A DNA stretch of 64,000 nt from an uncultured Alistipes sp. (GCA_947623965.1 CANQIF010000006.1:62001-126000); one strand, 5' to 3'. Shown: positions 1 to 9,276, numbered from the stretch's first letter. Notes: a model not told the origin generated them from the sequence alone. Translations and numbers: made by a program.

Positions 1-1136
1 ATCATTGGAGGGAAAGCACCCATTCCAACACGCTCTAATTTTTGTATATACTCTTTTATTCTGTCCGAATAATTAGAATATCGAATATTGTAAATAAAGA
101 ACCATTGTTTAACACATTTCGCCAGACTATCAATATAATCTTTTATATCCTTAATAGAAATATGTCCACTTATTACATTCTTAGATGTAAATTTCTTTTT
201 CAACAAGAAGTCTGCATATACATCGGATTGGCTTCTATCGTATGTGTAATACATAATCCAATGATTAAACAAAAAAACATCATCGTCCAATGGATTTTCT
301 TTGTTTTTGCCAAGATATTCGTATATCGTTTTCCATGTTTCATTGATGTCTCTTCTTAAACGACCTTTGGTTTCATCATCTACATGTAGAAGAGTGGTTA
401 AATAGATCAGACGATTTTTGAGCAATTCTAAATGAGACAAATCCTTGCCTCTATTATTCATTGTTTCAAATGTTACATATACATCTAAAGAATCGTCTAT
501 TTCATAATAATTAAACTTCAATCGATTAACTGCTTTATCAAATATACTCTCTTTATCTTTTTTACTCAGTACTTTGAGTTTTTCAGCAAAATAGTTCTTT
601 GCAAACATTAGGTTTGCTGTATATAAAGTTTCAGGATATTTGTCTGCTGCGGATGAATCTTGCTCTAAAATTTTTGTTTTGAAGAACTCATCACTTGGAT
701 TATCCTTTTCATATCCAAAAACAAAGGATTTATATATCTGATTGTATGAACGATACAAAAATCTATCAATCCATTCACTTTTTGCTCCATAATTAATACC
801 CTCATTCTCATCAAATGTTCGTAATATTTCATGTAGTAAAATAATAAGGGTCGTCAATCGTTGCTGTCCATCGATAACGTAGTAAGCAGACATGCCTTTT
901 TTCAAAAGCCACAAATCATCTTTCCATTTTTCTACATTTTGTATATCGCCATTTTTAATGGGTTCAACAGTCAACAGACCGATGTAATGAATTTTATTGG
1001 GACTTAAATTTTGTATATCTTCCCAAAAATCATCAAGTTGACGCTCTTCCCAAGAATAACCACGTTGGAAATCTGGAATGCGAAATATTTTGTTATTAAA
1101 TATTTCTGATAATGATTGTAGTTTTGAATCACTCAT
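1..1136 (-). CDS. DUF262 (GmrSD N-terminal-type) protein, C-terminus beyond window
   Basis: Reading the minus strand from ATG at 1136-1134, the frame stays open to base 1, giving about 378 codons with no stop, so the gene is cut by the window edge. Residues 20-29 read IPDFQRGYSW, residues 89-97 DGQQRLTTL and residues 225-234 TMNNRGKDLS; these are the hallmark motifs of the DUF262 domain, a ParB/sulfiredoxin-like NTPase fold found in type IV restriction enzymes of the GmrSD class and other phage-defence proteins. The nuclease half expected in a GmrSD protein would lie outside the window, so restriction of modified DNA is only inferred. The gene is clearly AT-rich, unlike the GC-rich rsmE next to it, which points to horizontal acquisition. 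A possible TAccTTTG -7 box lies on the same strand at 1224-1217. Confidence 0.8.
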   Translation of the reverse strand, partial: MSDSKLQSLSEIFNNKIFRIPDFQRGYSWEERQLDDFWEDIQNLSPNKIHYIGLLTVEPIKNGDIQNVEKWKDDLWLLKKGMSAYYVIDGQQRLTTLIILLHEILRTFDENEGINYGAKSEWIDRFLYRSYNQIYKSFVFGYEKDNPSDEFFKTKILEQDSSAADKYPETLYTANLMFAKNYFAEKLKVLSKKDKESIFDKAVNRLKFNYYEIDDSLDVYVTFETMNNRGKDLSHLELLKNRLIYLTTLLHVDDETKGRLRRDINETWKTIYEYLGKNKENPLDDDVFLFNHWIMYYTYDRSQSDVYADFLLKKKFTSKNVISGHISIKDIKDYIDSLAKCVKQWFFIYNIRYSNYSDRIKEYIQKLERVGMGAFPPM

Positions 1137-1238
1137 AAATATAATATACTAATCATTTTTTGTAACTTTGTGCCGCCGAGCCGTTCGCCGAACGTTCGGA
1201 AGGCCGGGTTTATTGGCAAAGGTAACAAAAAAATCGGT

Positions 1239-1973
1239 ATGCAACTGTTCTATGCCCCGGAAATCGAGCTGCCGCTCCACACCCTTTCGGAGGAGGAGTC
1301 GAAACACTGCGTGCGGGTGCTGCGGCTCGGCGTCGGGGAACCCCTCGTGCTGACAGACGGCCGCGGCTCGCTCTACCACGGCCGCATCGCCGACGACCGG
1401 CCGAAACGCTGCACGGTCCGCATCGAGCGGGTCGAGGAGCGGTTCGAGCCGCTTCCCTACCGGCTCGCGATGGCCGTGGCGCCGACCAAGAACGCCGACC
1501 GCTACGAGTGGTTTCTTGAAAAGGCGACCGAGGTGGGGGTTTCGGAGATCGTCCCGCTGGAGAGCGAACACAGCGAGCGGCGGGTCTTCAAGCCCGAGCG
1601 GAGCGAGAAGGTCATCACGGCCGCCATGAAGCAGTCGCTCAAGGCCTACCGGCCGCTGCTGCACCCCCTGACCCCATTCCGCGACCTCGTCGCCGCCCCC
1701 TTCGAGGGGCGCCGCTTCATCGCCCACTGCGAGGCGGCACACTCGGCGGCGGGCAAGCGCTACCTGCCCGCCGTGCTGCGGCCCGGCGAAGCGGTGCAGC
1801 TTCTGATCGGTCCCGAAGGCGACTTTTCGCCTGCGGAGATCGAGGCGGCCTTAGCGGCGGGCTTCGAGGAGATCACCCTCGGCACGCAGCGGCTGCGCAC
1901 CGAGACGGCCGCCGTCGTCGCCACGACGATGATCTCCGTCGTGAACGGCCTTGCGGCAGAAAAGCCGGAATAA
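1239..1973 (+). CDS. rsmE: 16S rRNA (uracil-1498-N3)-methyltransferase RsmE
   Basis: SPOUT-class methyltransferase that makes m3U1498 in 16S rRNA using S-adenosylmethionine, acting on the assembled small subunit. The N-terminal part is PUA-like (MQLFYAPEIELP, then EEESKHCVRVLRL), and the C-terminal part carries the knotted SAM site: LIGPEGDFSPAEIEAAL followed by LGTQRLRTETAA, both diagnostic for RsmE. The start at ATG 1239 is chosen because family members begin just before a xQLFYAP-like stretch; the longer frame from 1170 only adds residues without similarity and would overlap the TAacTTTG box at 1163-1170. The length of 244 residues is normal. It is the first core gene after the AT-rich DUF262 gene on the left. 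Confidence 0.95.
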   Translation: MQLFYAPEIELPLHTLSEEESKHCVRVLRLGVGEPLVLTDGRGSLYHGRIADDRPKRCTVRIERVEERFEPLPYRLAMAVAPTKNADRYEWFLEKATEVGVSEIVPLESEHSERRVFKPERSEKVITAAMKQSLKAYRPLLHPLTPFRDLVAAPFEGRRFIAHCEAAHSAAGKRYLPAVLRPGEAVQLLIGPEGDFSPAEIEAALAAGFEEITLGTQRLRTETAAVVATTMISVVNGLAAEKPE

Positions 1974-2091
1974 CGGCTAAAGAGGCCGGCATAGCCGAGG
2001 GGGGGGCAACCAGAGGGAGGCATAGCGGCAGCAAAGGACCCGTCTTGCGGCGTATAGGCCCCATGTATTTGGAAATTCGAAACGACAGAGA

Positions 2092-2628
2092 ATGACGTTC
2101 ACGCTTTTTCGCAGTTTTCTGAAGATCGGCGCCTTCACCTTCGGCGGAGGCTACGCCATGATCCCGATCATCGAACACGAGGTGATCGACCGTCGCGCCT
2201 GGATCGACCGGGCCGACTTTCTGGACCTGCTGACGCTCGCGCAGTCGGCACCGGGCCCCATCGCCCTCAACACGGCGGTTTTCGTCGGCTACAAGGTCCA
2301 CGGCTTCCGGGGTGCCCTCGCCTCGATCGCCGGCGTGGTGATTCCCTCCTTCACGGTGATCCTGCTCGTGGCGCTGCTCTTCGCCGACATCCGGCACAAT
2401 CCGTGGGTCGATGCCGCCTTCAGGGGGATGCGCCCGGCCGTCGTGGCCCTCATCGTCGCCCCGGTGCTGTCGCTCTCGCGCGGCATGCACCGCGCCCTCT
2501 ACGGCGTGATCGTCGCCGCGGCGCTGGCCGTCTGGGGGCTCGGCTGGTCGCCGATCTACGTTCTGGCGGCGGCCGCCGCATGCGGCATCGCCTGGGAAAT
2601 GTTCCTTGCTAAAAAACTCCGGCGATGA
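2092..2628 (+). CDS. Chromate transporter family protein, first half of a split pair
   Basis: A 178-residue membrane protein of the short-chain CHR family. Early residues show FTFGGGYAMIPIIEHEV and further on QSAPGPIALNTAVFVGYK, the two family motifs; the rest is hydrophobic with several predicted membrane segments. Short-chain CHR proteins occur as tandem pairs in which the two halves insert with opposite orientation and together form the ion-efflux unit. It overlaps the next gene by four bases (ATGA), so the two are surely translated together. Chromate is the substrate known for the family; whether this pair exports chromate or another anion cannot be told from sequence. Confidence 0.9.
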   Translation: MTFTLFRSFLKIGAFTFGGGYAMIPIIEHEVIDRRAWIDRADFLDLLTLAQSAPGPIALNTAVFVGYKVHGFRGALASIAGVVIPSFTVILLVALLFADIRHNPWVDAAFRGMRPAVVALIVAPVLSLSRGMHRALYGVIVAAALAVWGLGWSPIYVLAAAAACGIAWEMFLAKKLRR

Positions 2629-3197
2629 TCTTCTGGCAACTCTTCGTCTCCTATCTCAAGATCGGATTCTTCGGTTTCGGCGGCGGCTATGCGATGCTGT
2701 CGCTCATTCAGAACGAGGTGGTCGTGCAACACGCCTGGATGACCAACAGCGAGTTCGCCGACATCGTGGCCGTCTCGCAGATCACCCCCGGTCCGATCGC
2801 CATCAACTCGGCGACCTACGTCGGCTACACGGTCGGTTCCCAGGCCGGCTCGGCCTGGTGGGGCGTGCTGGGGGCCGTCGTCGCCACGGCGGCGGTCTGC
2901 CTGCCGGCGCTGACCCTGATGCTGCTCATCACGCGTTTCTTCCTCCGCCTCAAGCACAACCGCATCGTCGAGGGGGCGATGCTCGGCATGCGCCCCGTCG
3001 TGATCGGCATGATCGCCTCGGCCGCCCTGCTGCTCATCTTCCCGCACAACGCCGCGGCGGACGAGCGGAACTTCATCGACGCGTGGAGCTGGCTGCTCTT
3101 CGGCGGCGTCCTTGTCGGGCAGTGGCGCAGGGTGAATCCCATCCTGCTTATCGTCCTTTCGGCCGCGGCGGGGATATTGATCTACCGGATCTTCTGA
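2625..3197 (+). CDS. Chromate transporter family protein, second half of a split pair
   Basis: A 190-residue partner of the preceding gene. It repeats the same motifs, GFFGFGGGYAMLSLIQNEVV near the start and QITPGPIAINSATYVGY near residue 50, followed by four to five hydrophobic stretches. Its start codon overlaps the stop of the upstream half (ATGA at 2625-2628), the usual arrangement of a heterodimeric short-chain CHR transporter. No transcriptional regulator is adjacent; the pair reads as its own two-gene transcription unit. The GC-rich 120-base spacer that follows separates it from a convergent gene. Confidence 0.9.
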   Translation: MIFWQLFVSYLKIGFFGFGGGYAMLSLIQNEVVVQHAWMTNSEFADIVAVSQITPGPIAINSATYVGYTVGSQAGSAWWGVLGAVVATAAVCLPALTLMLLITRFFLRLKHNRIVEGAMLGMRPVVIGMIASAALLLIFPHNAAADERNFIDAWSWLLFGGVLVGQWRRVNPILLIVLSAAAGILIYRIF

Positions 3198-3316
3198 CCG
3201 CGGGGCCGGGGTAGCGGGTGCGACAAGGTACGCCGGGGCGCGGCGGGGCCGGCAGGTGCTGACGGGACCGGCAGGTGCGACGGGGCCGGTGAGGCCGACA
3301 TTCGGCGGGACTTCCG
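3198..3316. repeat. GC-rich spacer with short imperfect repeats
   Basis: Spacer between two convergent genes. It contains three imperfect copies of a motif like GGGRCCGGCAGGTGC (about 3244-3285) in an otherwise G/C-only background. No gene or T-run terminator is visible. It resembles the GC-rich spacers at 17947-18181, 18793-18960 and 44245-44292. Confidence 0.5.
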
Positions 3317-3613
3317 CTACAGCAGTGTCGCCAGGGCGGCGCCTCCCGTCAGAAGCAGAAACAAGAAAATAAGCAGGCACAGACAGCCGAGCCCGGCGCA
3401 GAGTGTTCCTAAACAGCCCCAACGGCGTTCGGCCGCAGCAGGCAGCTGCTCGGAAAGCAGCACACAGAGCAGTCCGACAAAGGGGGTGAAGAGGAGACTG
3501 ATCAGGAAGGACCAGCCGAAGCCGAGGCGGCGCGAGGCGCCGAGCATGCCGACCAGGACTGCGAGCAGACAGTCGCCCAGCAATCCGAAGAGAAGAAGCA
3601 AAAGGGGCATCAT
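3317..3613 (-). CDS. Small hydrophobic membrane protein, unknown function
   Basis: A 98-residue frame starting MMPLLLLLFGLLGDCLLAVL. It has three hydrophobic stretches (roughly residues 2-22, 31-52 and 70-97) that could span the membrane, linked by short charged loops (ASRRLGFGW and EQLPAAAERRWG), and two cysteine-rich patches in the last third (CLGTLCAGLGCLC). No family is recognised. The case for a real gene is its clean membrane topology, the ATG just behind an AT-rich stretch at 3614-3650, and the lack of a better frame here. It stands alone, convergent with the chromate transporter pair. Confidence 0.6.
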   Translation of the reverse strand: MMPLLLLLFGLLGDCLLAVLVGMLGASRRLGFGWSFLISLLFTPFVGLLCVLLSEQLPAAAERRWGCLGTLCAGLGCLCLLIFLFLLLTGGAALATLL

Positions 3614-3663
3614 CTTTTAAAACGGTTTTAATCTATTGTCATATTATGTAATCCGCTTTCGCC

Positions 3664-4350
3664 CGGGGGCGGGTTGCGGCGCGTTCTTGCCCGGGTCGCA
3701 GCCTGCGGAGGGCGCCAGCGATGCCAAGGAGCTGCGGGCCTCCGCGCCGGGGAGGCTGCGGCCCGCCAATCGCTGCGCGATTGATTCGGTGCAAAAAGCC
3801 CGCAGCAGAGCGGTGGGCTTGCTTTCGAGCTGCACGAGGATGCAGCCCTCCGCCTGGGGAAAGGTTGCCGATGCCTTCGATATCAAAGTTGTTCGGACAT
3901 CCCCGCAGCCGAGCGGACGGGCTTGCGACGTAGAGAAGCAGCCCTCCGCCAGGGGGCGGCTGCGGGCTGCCGACGTCTGCGACGTCGCATTTGTCGCAAA
4001 ACACCTCGGCGACGACCGGCGGCTGCGGGCTGCCGGTCGCTATGCGACCGATCCCGACGGAAACTTCACAACGACCAGCGGCCACGGACTGCCGGTCCTA
4101 ACGGACCGAGTTTGCCAACAGCCATTTCCACCACAACCGGCAGTTGCGGGCAGCAGCTTGCGAAGAACCGCTCGAAGCGGACCTGCGGGACGCGAGTTGC
4201 GGGCCTTCGCCGGGCGAGGCTGCGGCCCGCCAATCGCTGCGCGATTGATTCTTTGCAAAAAGCCCACAACCAAGCGGCCGACGTCTGCGACGTCGATTTT
4301 ACGGACGAACGATTCCACCAGCAGGCTGCGGCCCGCCGACCGCTTACGCA
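3664..4350. repeat. Cluster A of the GC-rich modular hairpin repeat
   Basis: About 690 bases without a credible gene. It holds at least four copies of blocks recurring across the window: CGCAGCCTGCGGAG, CTGCGGGCCTCCGC facing GGAGGCTGCGGCCCGC, small palindromes such as AATCGCTGCGCGATTG and GGTCCTAACGGACC, and GCAGCCCTCCGCC. The complementary blocks would form strong hairpins in RNA or single-stranded DNA. Unlike other clusters, this one lacks the AT-rich tail. Long open frames crossing it are by-products of its composition. Confidence 0.8.
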
Positions 4351-4355
4351 GCACA

Positions 4356-5261
4356 CTACCGGACGAAGCGATAGTAGGTTCCGAGCGGCAGCTCCTTGCC
4401 GGCCCGGTCCGTAAAGCAGAGTTCCCCCCACTGCTCCTCCTCCGGAACCCCGAAAGCCTGCCGCACCGCCGTGCGGGCCAGCGTCGAGGAGAGCCCCATC
4501 GAGTAGAGGTTCAGCACGAGAAAGGCGCAGCGGGGTTCGAGCAGCGCGGCGCAGCAGGCCAGCATCTCGCCGATATGCTCCTCGAGCACCCATTTCTCGC
4601 CGTTCGCTCCGCGTCCGTAGGCAGGCGGATCGAGGATGATGCCGTCGTAGCGGTTTCCGCGCCGCACCTCGCGCCGCACGAACTTCAGGGCATCCTCGAC
4701 GATCCAGCGCACTCCCTCCAGCCCGCTCGCCTCCATATTTTCGCGGGCCCAGGTGACGACCTGCTTCACCGAATCGACATGCGTCGTTTCGGCCCCCGCG
4801 GCTCGGGCCGCCAGCGTGGCGCCGCCCGTATAGGCGAAGAGGTTCAGCACGCGAAGCGGCCGCCCCGCCCGGGCGCCCAGCTCCCGGCAGCGGTCGTAGA
4901 TGAAATTCCAGTTGGCCGCCTGCTCGGGAAAGAGGCCCACGTGTTTGAACGAGGTGAGGGCCAGCCGCATCCGCAGCGTCATCTCCCGATACCGATAGTC
5001 GATCGTCCAGCGGTCGGGCATCTGGGGGCGGAGCCGCCATTCGCCCCGCTCGTCGCTGCGTCCGCCGCGATCACGGTCGCGGTCGCGCAGAAACGAGGCA
5101 TCTGCCGCCGCGCGCCACACCTCCTCCGAAAGGCTTCGGTGCCAGATGGCCTGCGGCTCGGGACGGCGCGTCGTGTAGCGTCCGAAACGCTCCAGTTTCT
5201 CGAAATCGCCCGTATCGAGCAGTTCATACTCCCCGAAATCGGGGGTCAGTTGTTGTTGCAT
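4356..5261 (-). CDS. RlmI/RlmK-like class I SAM-dependent methyltransferase
   Basis: A 301-residue Rossmann-fold methyltransferase. The SAM-binding motif LNLFAYTGG lies at residues 139-147 and the catalytic-loop motif DPPAYGRG at 211-218; the acidic residue after motif I (HVDSVKQVV) would bind the ribose of SAM. This matches the C-terminal catalytic domain of the 23S rRNA cytosine-C5 methyltransferase RlmI family, but without its N-terminal PUA domain; residues 1-100 are instead a family-specific extension rich in Arg. rRNA or another RNA is the likely substrate, by family inference. The gene is flanked on both sides by hairpin repeat clusters and stands alone. Confidence 0.8.
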   Translation of the reverse strand: MQQQLTPDFGEYELLDTGDFEKLERFGRYTTRRPEPQAIWHRSLSEEVWRAAADASFLRDRDRDRGGRSDERGEWRLRPQMPDRWTIDYRYREMTLRMRLALTSFKHVGLFPEQAANWNFIYDRCRELGARAGRPLRVLNLFAYTGGATLAARAAGAETTHVDSVKQVVTWARENMEASGLEGVRWIVEDALKFVRREVRRGNRYDGIILDPPAYGRGANGEKWVLEEHIGEMLACCAALLEPRCAFLVLNLYSMGLSSTLARTAVRQAFGVPEEEQWGELCFTDRAGKELPLGTYYRFVR

Positions 5262-5332
5262 AACGCATTTAATTGTTTTTCAGAAGCGGGGATCTGCCTA
5301 TTTAACTGTTCTCGCGGTCATTCGTGCGTCTC

Positions 5333-6066
5333 GGGCTGCAGCCTGCGGAGCTCGCATGTTCGGCTACGAACTGCGGACCTCCGCAGCCGGGAGGCCGCTG
5401 CCCGCTGCGGTTCCTTAAGGAACCGCAAATTCAAGATTCAAAATTCAATATTCAAAATTAGCCGCGGCATGGATTCCACTCAAGGCAAGCCCGCAGCCAA
5501 GCGGACGGGCTTGCGACCAGAAGGAGCAGCCCTCCGCCCGGGGGCGGCTGCGGGCTGCCGATCGCTGCGCGATCGATTTTGCTTGCAAGCACTTTCACCA
5601 AAACCGGAGGCTGCAGCTTCCGGCCGCATAGCGACCGAATTTTCGACCGTCGAACGCAGGCTGCAGCTTGCGAAGCGCCTGCACGAACGGACGCCAAAGC
5701 GGACGCGAGCTGCGGGCCTTCGCCGGGCGAAGCTGCGACCCGCGGCGGTTCCTTATCGGAACCGCAAATTCATGATTCAGAATTCAATATTCAAAATTAA
5801 GCGAACCTGCCGAGCACACTTGAGCTTGCTCCCGGTTCGGGTCGCAGCCTGCGGAGCGCACGCACGACTGTAAGGAGCTGCGGGCCTCCGCCGCCCCCAG
5901 GCTGCGGCCCGCCGGTCGCTGCGCGACCGATCTTTCCAGCAATCATTTTCACCACCACAAGCGACTGCGGGCTGCCGATCGCTGCGCGACCGAATTTGCC
6001 GGCAAGCATTTCGCCACAGCCAGCGGCTGCGGCCCGCTGCGCCCTGCGGGCGCAAATTCAAATTAG
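5333..6066. repeat. Cluster B of the GC-rich modular hairpin repeat
   Basis: Gene-free stretch of about 730 bases with four repeat units. Three end in the AT-rich tail built from an 8-base period (AAATTCAAAATTCAA type, with variants): 5427-5459, 5766-5799 and 6052-6066. Between the tails lie the GC blocks CGCAGCCTGCGGAG, CTGCGGGCCTCCGC and GGCTGCGGCCCGC, and palindromes such as CGATCGCTGCGCGATCG. The unit starting near 5800 follows a tail directly and begins with a GCACACTTG block, showing head-to-tail joining. Confidence 0.85.
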
Positions 6067-6088
6067 CTGCACCCGACAGCCTCCATCC

Positions 6089-7900
6089 TCACCGCTTCGA
6101 GCAGTCGACGAGCCGCATTTCGCACCGCCGGCAGTCGAAATCGAGCCGATAGCGGTGCCCCGCCGCCTCGAGGTAAAGGTCGCCCCGCAGGCGCGGCCGC
6201 TGCAGCAGGCACTCGCCCAGCTCGCGGCGCAGGCAGTAGGCCGACTGCATCACGCAGGCCCCCACGGTCGTCGCCGCCTGTTCGAGGGGCGGTTCGATCC
6301 GTTCGACGCCGTGGTCGCGATAGAAGGCCTCCGCGAGGCGGTTCGTCACATTTCCGTCAGCCCCCACGACCGCCTCGGGATAGCGGGCCGCCGGATCTTC
6401 GGGCAGCACCCGGTGGGACCGCGGCCGCTCCAGACGCGCCGCCAGCAGCCGTTCGAGCCCCTCGCGCCGCAGCTCGGCCGCTAACGAGGCGGGCACGAAC
6501 CACTCCGCCCCCGCCACCTCGACCGTGCGCACCTCGAAGATCGTCTCGCCGCTGCGCTGCAGCTGCCGGCGGATCGTCTCCGCATTGCGGTCGGGCGCCT
6601 GCGCCGCATCGAGCGCCGCCCTCCGCGACACCGCCGCCGTCACCCCCTCGCAGTCCTCGAAGCGGAGCTCCACCCCGCCGGCCCGCGCTTCGAGCCGCGC
6701 CGAGACAGCGATCGTGCGCCGCATACGGCTCGCAGCCAGCCGCTTCTGGAACAGGTGATCGTAGTTGCGGTAGAGCGGTGTTCCGGCCGGGATGCGCTCC
6801 AGGCGGTTCGGAACGATCCATGCCCCCTCGACCGCATTGACATTCGTGCCGCGCAGCCCCTCCGCCGTCAGCAGGCAGATGCCGTCGCCCGGGGCGATCG
6901 GCTGCGACGTCTCGACGCGGTAGCCGCGCGCCGAGCACTGCACGACACGCCCCAGCGGCTCGCCCACCGCCTTCGGCGTATCGAACGACGCCACCCCGCG
7001 GCACTTTCCGTCGAGGAAGTAGACCGACTCCCCGCGCGTGAAACTCTTCGACGGCGCCGGCGTGAAGTCGGGCCGGCTCTCCCCCGCCGAGGCGCGCACG
7101 AGGTGCGGCCGCCCGGCCAGCGCCCGGTCGAGCGCCGCGCGGTAGCCCGCCACGACGTTGCGGATATACCCCTCGTCCTTGAGGCGCCCCTCGATCTTGA
7201 AGGAGGAGACCCCCGCGTCGAGCAACTCGCCGAGCCGCTCCGAGAGGTTCAGATCGCGCACCGAAAGAAGGTGCTTGCCGGCGATGTAGGTGTGTCCCGC
7301 GCCGTCCGTCAGGTCCCATTTGAGGCGGCAGGGCTGGCTGCAGGCGCCGCGGTTGCCGCTGCGGGGCGAGAGCGACCGCGAGAGGAAGCAGCGGCCGCTG
7401 TACCCCACGCAGATCGCCCCGTGGACGAAGCATTCGACCTCGGCCGTCGTGGCGGCCGCGATGCGGCGGATCTCGTCGAGGGAGAGGGCCCGCTCCAGAA
7501 TCACGCGCGCGAAGCCCGCCTCGGCCAGGAAACGCGCCATCTCGGGGGTGCGGACCTGCACCTGCGTCGAGGCGTGCAGCTCGCAGCCGAGCGCCATGCG
7601 GCGCAGGGCAATATCCTGCACGATGAGGGCATCGACCCCGGCATCGAGCAGCGCCCGCGCCTCCGCTTCGGCGGCGGCGAGTTCGTCGTCCCAAAGCAGC
7701 GTGTTGAGCGTGGCGTAGACCCGCACGCCGTACCGGCGGGCGTACTCGACCGTGCGGCGCACCTCCCCGACCGGGTTGACGGCCCCCTGGCGGGCGCCGA
7801 AGCGGGCGCCGCCGATGTAGACGGCGTCGGCCCCCGCATCGACGGCGACCTTCGCCGCCGCGAAATCCCGGGCCGGAGCCAGCAGTTCGATTCGTTTCAC
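6089..7900 (-). CDS. Peptidase U32 family protein (RNA-hydroxylation type)
   Basis: A 603-residue U32-family protein. The N-terminal TIM-barrel-like part starts IELLAPARDFAAAKVAVDAG and has YIGGARFGAR near residue 30. The family core follows with cysteines at about 157, 164, 171, 187 and 191 (ECFVHGAICVGYSGRC, then GACSQPCRLKWDL), proposed to bind an iron-sulfur cluster. Although named peptidases, characterised members (TrhP, RlhA) take part in hydroxylation of tRNA or 23S rRNA. The C-terminal 200 residues match the longer form with an extra domain (DUF3656-like), and the end shows a final Cys pair (DCRRCEMRLVDC). Which RNA is modified here cannot be read from sequence. It is divergent from serS. 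Confidence 0.88.
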   Translation of the reverse strand: MKRIELLAPARDFAAAKVAVDAGADAVYIGGARFGARQGAVNPVGEVRRTVEYARRYGVRVYATLNTLLWDDELAAAEAEARALLDAGVDALIVQDIALRRMALGCELHASTQVQVRTPEMARFLAEAGFARVILERALSLDEIRRIAAATTAEVECFVHGAICVGYSGRCFLSRSLSPRSGNRGACSQPCRLKWDLTDGAGHTYIAGKHLLSVRDLNLSERLGELLDAGVSSFKIEGRLKDEGYIRNVVAGYRAALDRALAGRPHLVRASAGESRPDFTPAPSKSFTRGESVYFLDGKCRGVASFDTPKAVGEPLGRVVQCSARGYRVETSQPIAPGDGICLLTAEGLRGTNVNAVEGAWIVPNRLERIPAGTPLYRNYDHLFQKRLAASRMRRTIAVSARLEARAGGVELRFEDCEGVTAAVSRRAALDAAQAPDRNAETIRRQLQRSGETIFEVRTVEVAGAEWFVPASLAAELRREGLERLLAARLERPRSHRVLPEDPAARYPEAVVGADGNVTNRLAEAFYRDHGVERIEPPLEQAATTVGACVMQSAYCLRRELGECLLQRPRLRGDLYLEAAGHRYRLDFDCRRCEMRLVDCSKR

Positions 7901-7957
7901 CGGAAAAGAGAGCTTTTTATTTTCGACAAAAGTAAACTATTTTTGTGAATTGTTTTG

Positions 7958-7965
7958 TATTTTTG
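7958..7965 (+). promoter_or_regulatory. Probable -7 box of the serS promoter
   Basis: TAttTTTG matches the Bacteroidetes -7 consensus TAnnTTTG and sits 40 bases upstream of the serS ATG. A TTTG at 7942-7945 lies closer than the usual 19-20 bases, so the -33 element is poor. Confidence 0.5.
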
Positions 7966-8004
7966 CGATTCGGATATCGAATATACCACTAACGGAATAA
8001 CAAG

Positions 8005-9276
8005 ATGCTTACAATCAAGCAAATTCGGGACGATCGGGCCGAGGCCGCGCGCAAGCTGGCCAAGAAGGGCGTCGATGCCGCCCCCGTCATCGACAGGATC
8101 ATCGCTTTGGATGACCGCCGGCGCGCCATTCAGGTCGAACTCGACAACACCCTCGCCGCCCAGAACAAGGCCGCCAAGGAAATCGGCATGTTCATGGGAC
8201 AGGGCCGCCGCGAGGAGGCCGAGGAGCGCAAGCGCTTCGTGGCCGATCTGAAGGCGCAGTCCACCCGTCTGCAGGAGGAGTCGAAATGCGTGCAGGGCGA
8301 ACTGCAGAACGCCCTCGTCTCGCTACCGAACTTCCCCGCCGAGATCGTCCCCGAGGGACGCACGGCCGAGGACAACCTCGTCGTGAAGCTCGTCGAGAAC
8401 TACACCCAGCTGCCCGCCGACCCGCTGCCCCACTGGGAGCTGGCGCGCAAATACGACATCATCGACTTCGACCTCGGCGTGAAGCTCACGGGGGCCGGCT
8501 TCCCCGTCTACAAGGGCAAGGGGGCCCGTCTCCAGCGCGCGCTCATCAACTACTTCCTCGACTGCAACACGGCGGCCGGCTACCTCGAGGTAGAGCCTCC
8601 CGTGATGGTGAACGAGGCCTCGGGCTTCGGCACGGGCCAGCTGCCCGACAAGGAGGGGCAGATGTACCACGCCACGGTGGACAACTTCTACCTCGTCCCG
8701 ACGGCCGAGGTGCCCGTGACGAACATCTACCGCGACGCGATCCTCGACGAGCGCGACTTCCCCGTCAAGATGACCGCCTACACCCCCTGCTTCCGCCGCG
8801 AAGCGGGCTCCTACGGCAAGGATGTGCGCGGCCTGAACCGGCTGCACCAGTTCGACAAGGTCGAGATCGTGCAGCTCTCGCTGCCCGAAGTCTCCTACGA
8901 GGCGCTCGACGGCATGGTGGCCCACGTCGAGGGGATCGTGAAGTCGCTCGGCCTGCCCTACCGCATCCTGCGGCTCTGCGGCGGCGATATGTCCTTCACC
9001 TCGGCGCTGACCTACGATTTCGAGGTCTACTCCGAGGCGCAGAAGCGCTGGTTGGAGGTCTCGTCCGTCTCGAACTTCGAGTCGTTCCAGGCCAACCGCC
9101 TCAAGCTGCGCTACCGCGACGCCGAGAAGAAGATCCGCCTGGCCCACACGCTCAACGGCTCGTCGCTGGCGCTGCCCCGCATCGTCGCCGCGCTGCTCGA
9201 GAACAACCAGACGGCGGAGGGGATCCGCATTCCCGAGGTGCTAATTCCCTACACGGGATTTGATATTATCAAATAA
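8005..9276 (+). CDS. serS: Serine--tRNA ligase
   Basis: Class II aminoacyl-tRNA synthetase that charges tRNA-Ser with serine in the cytoplasm. The 423-residue product starts MLTIKQIRDDRAEAARKLAKKG, as usual for SerRS, followed by the long N-terminal helical arm (about residues 25-110) that binds the tRNA long variable arm. The catalytic domain shows TGAGFPVYKGKGARLQRAL, the PTAEVPVTN motif, FRREAGSYGKDVRGLNRLHQF (motif 2) and NGSSLALPRIVAALLEN (motif 3). Length is typical. The stop lies 57 bases before the ferredoxin start, and the ferredoxin promoter overlaps the end of serS. Confidence 0.98.
   Translation: MLTIKQIRDDRAEAARKLAKKGVDAAPVIDRIIALDDRRRAIQVELDNTLAAQNKAAKEIGMFMGQGRREEAEERKRFVADLKAQSTRLQEESKCVQGELQNALVSLPNFPAEIVPEGRTAEDNLVVKLVENYTQLPADPLPHWELARKYDIIDFDLGVKLTGAGFPVYKGKGARLQRALINYFLDCNTAAGYLEVEPPVMVNEASGFGTGQLPDKEGQMYHATVDNFYLVPTAEVPVTNIYRDAILDERDFPVKMTAYTPCFRREAGSYGKDVRGLNRLHQFDKVEIVQLSLPEVSYEALDGMVAHVEGIVKSLGLPYRILRLCGGDMSFTSALTYDFEVYSEAQKRWLEVSSVSNFESFQANRLKLRYRDAEKKIRLAHTLNGSSLALPRIVAALLENNQTAEGIRIPEVLIPYTGFDIIK

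Noticed and set aside
42..359. A 105-codon plus-strand open frame
   Set aside because: It is antisense to the DUF262 gene, which shows clear motifs on the minus strand.
3198..3316. A tRNA-like or riboswitch structure in the GC spacer
   Set aside because: No T-loop consensus or known aptamer pattern; the sequence is simple GC repeats. No tRNA was found anywhere in the window.
3636..5873. A 745-codon open frame on the plus strand
   Set aside because: It runs through two hairpin repeat clusters and antisense to a clear methyltransferase gene; its product is Arg/Ala/Pro-rich with no family likeness.
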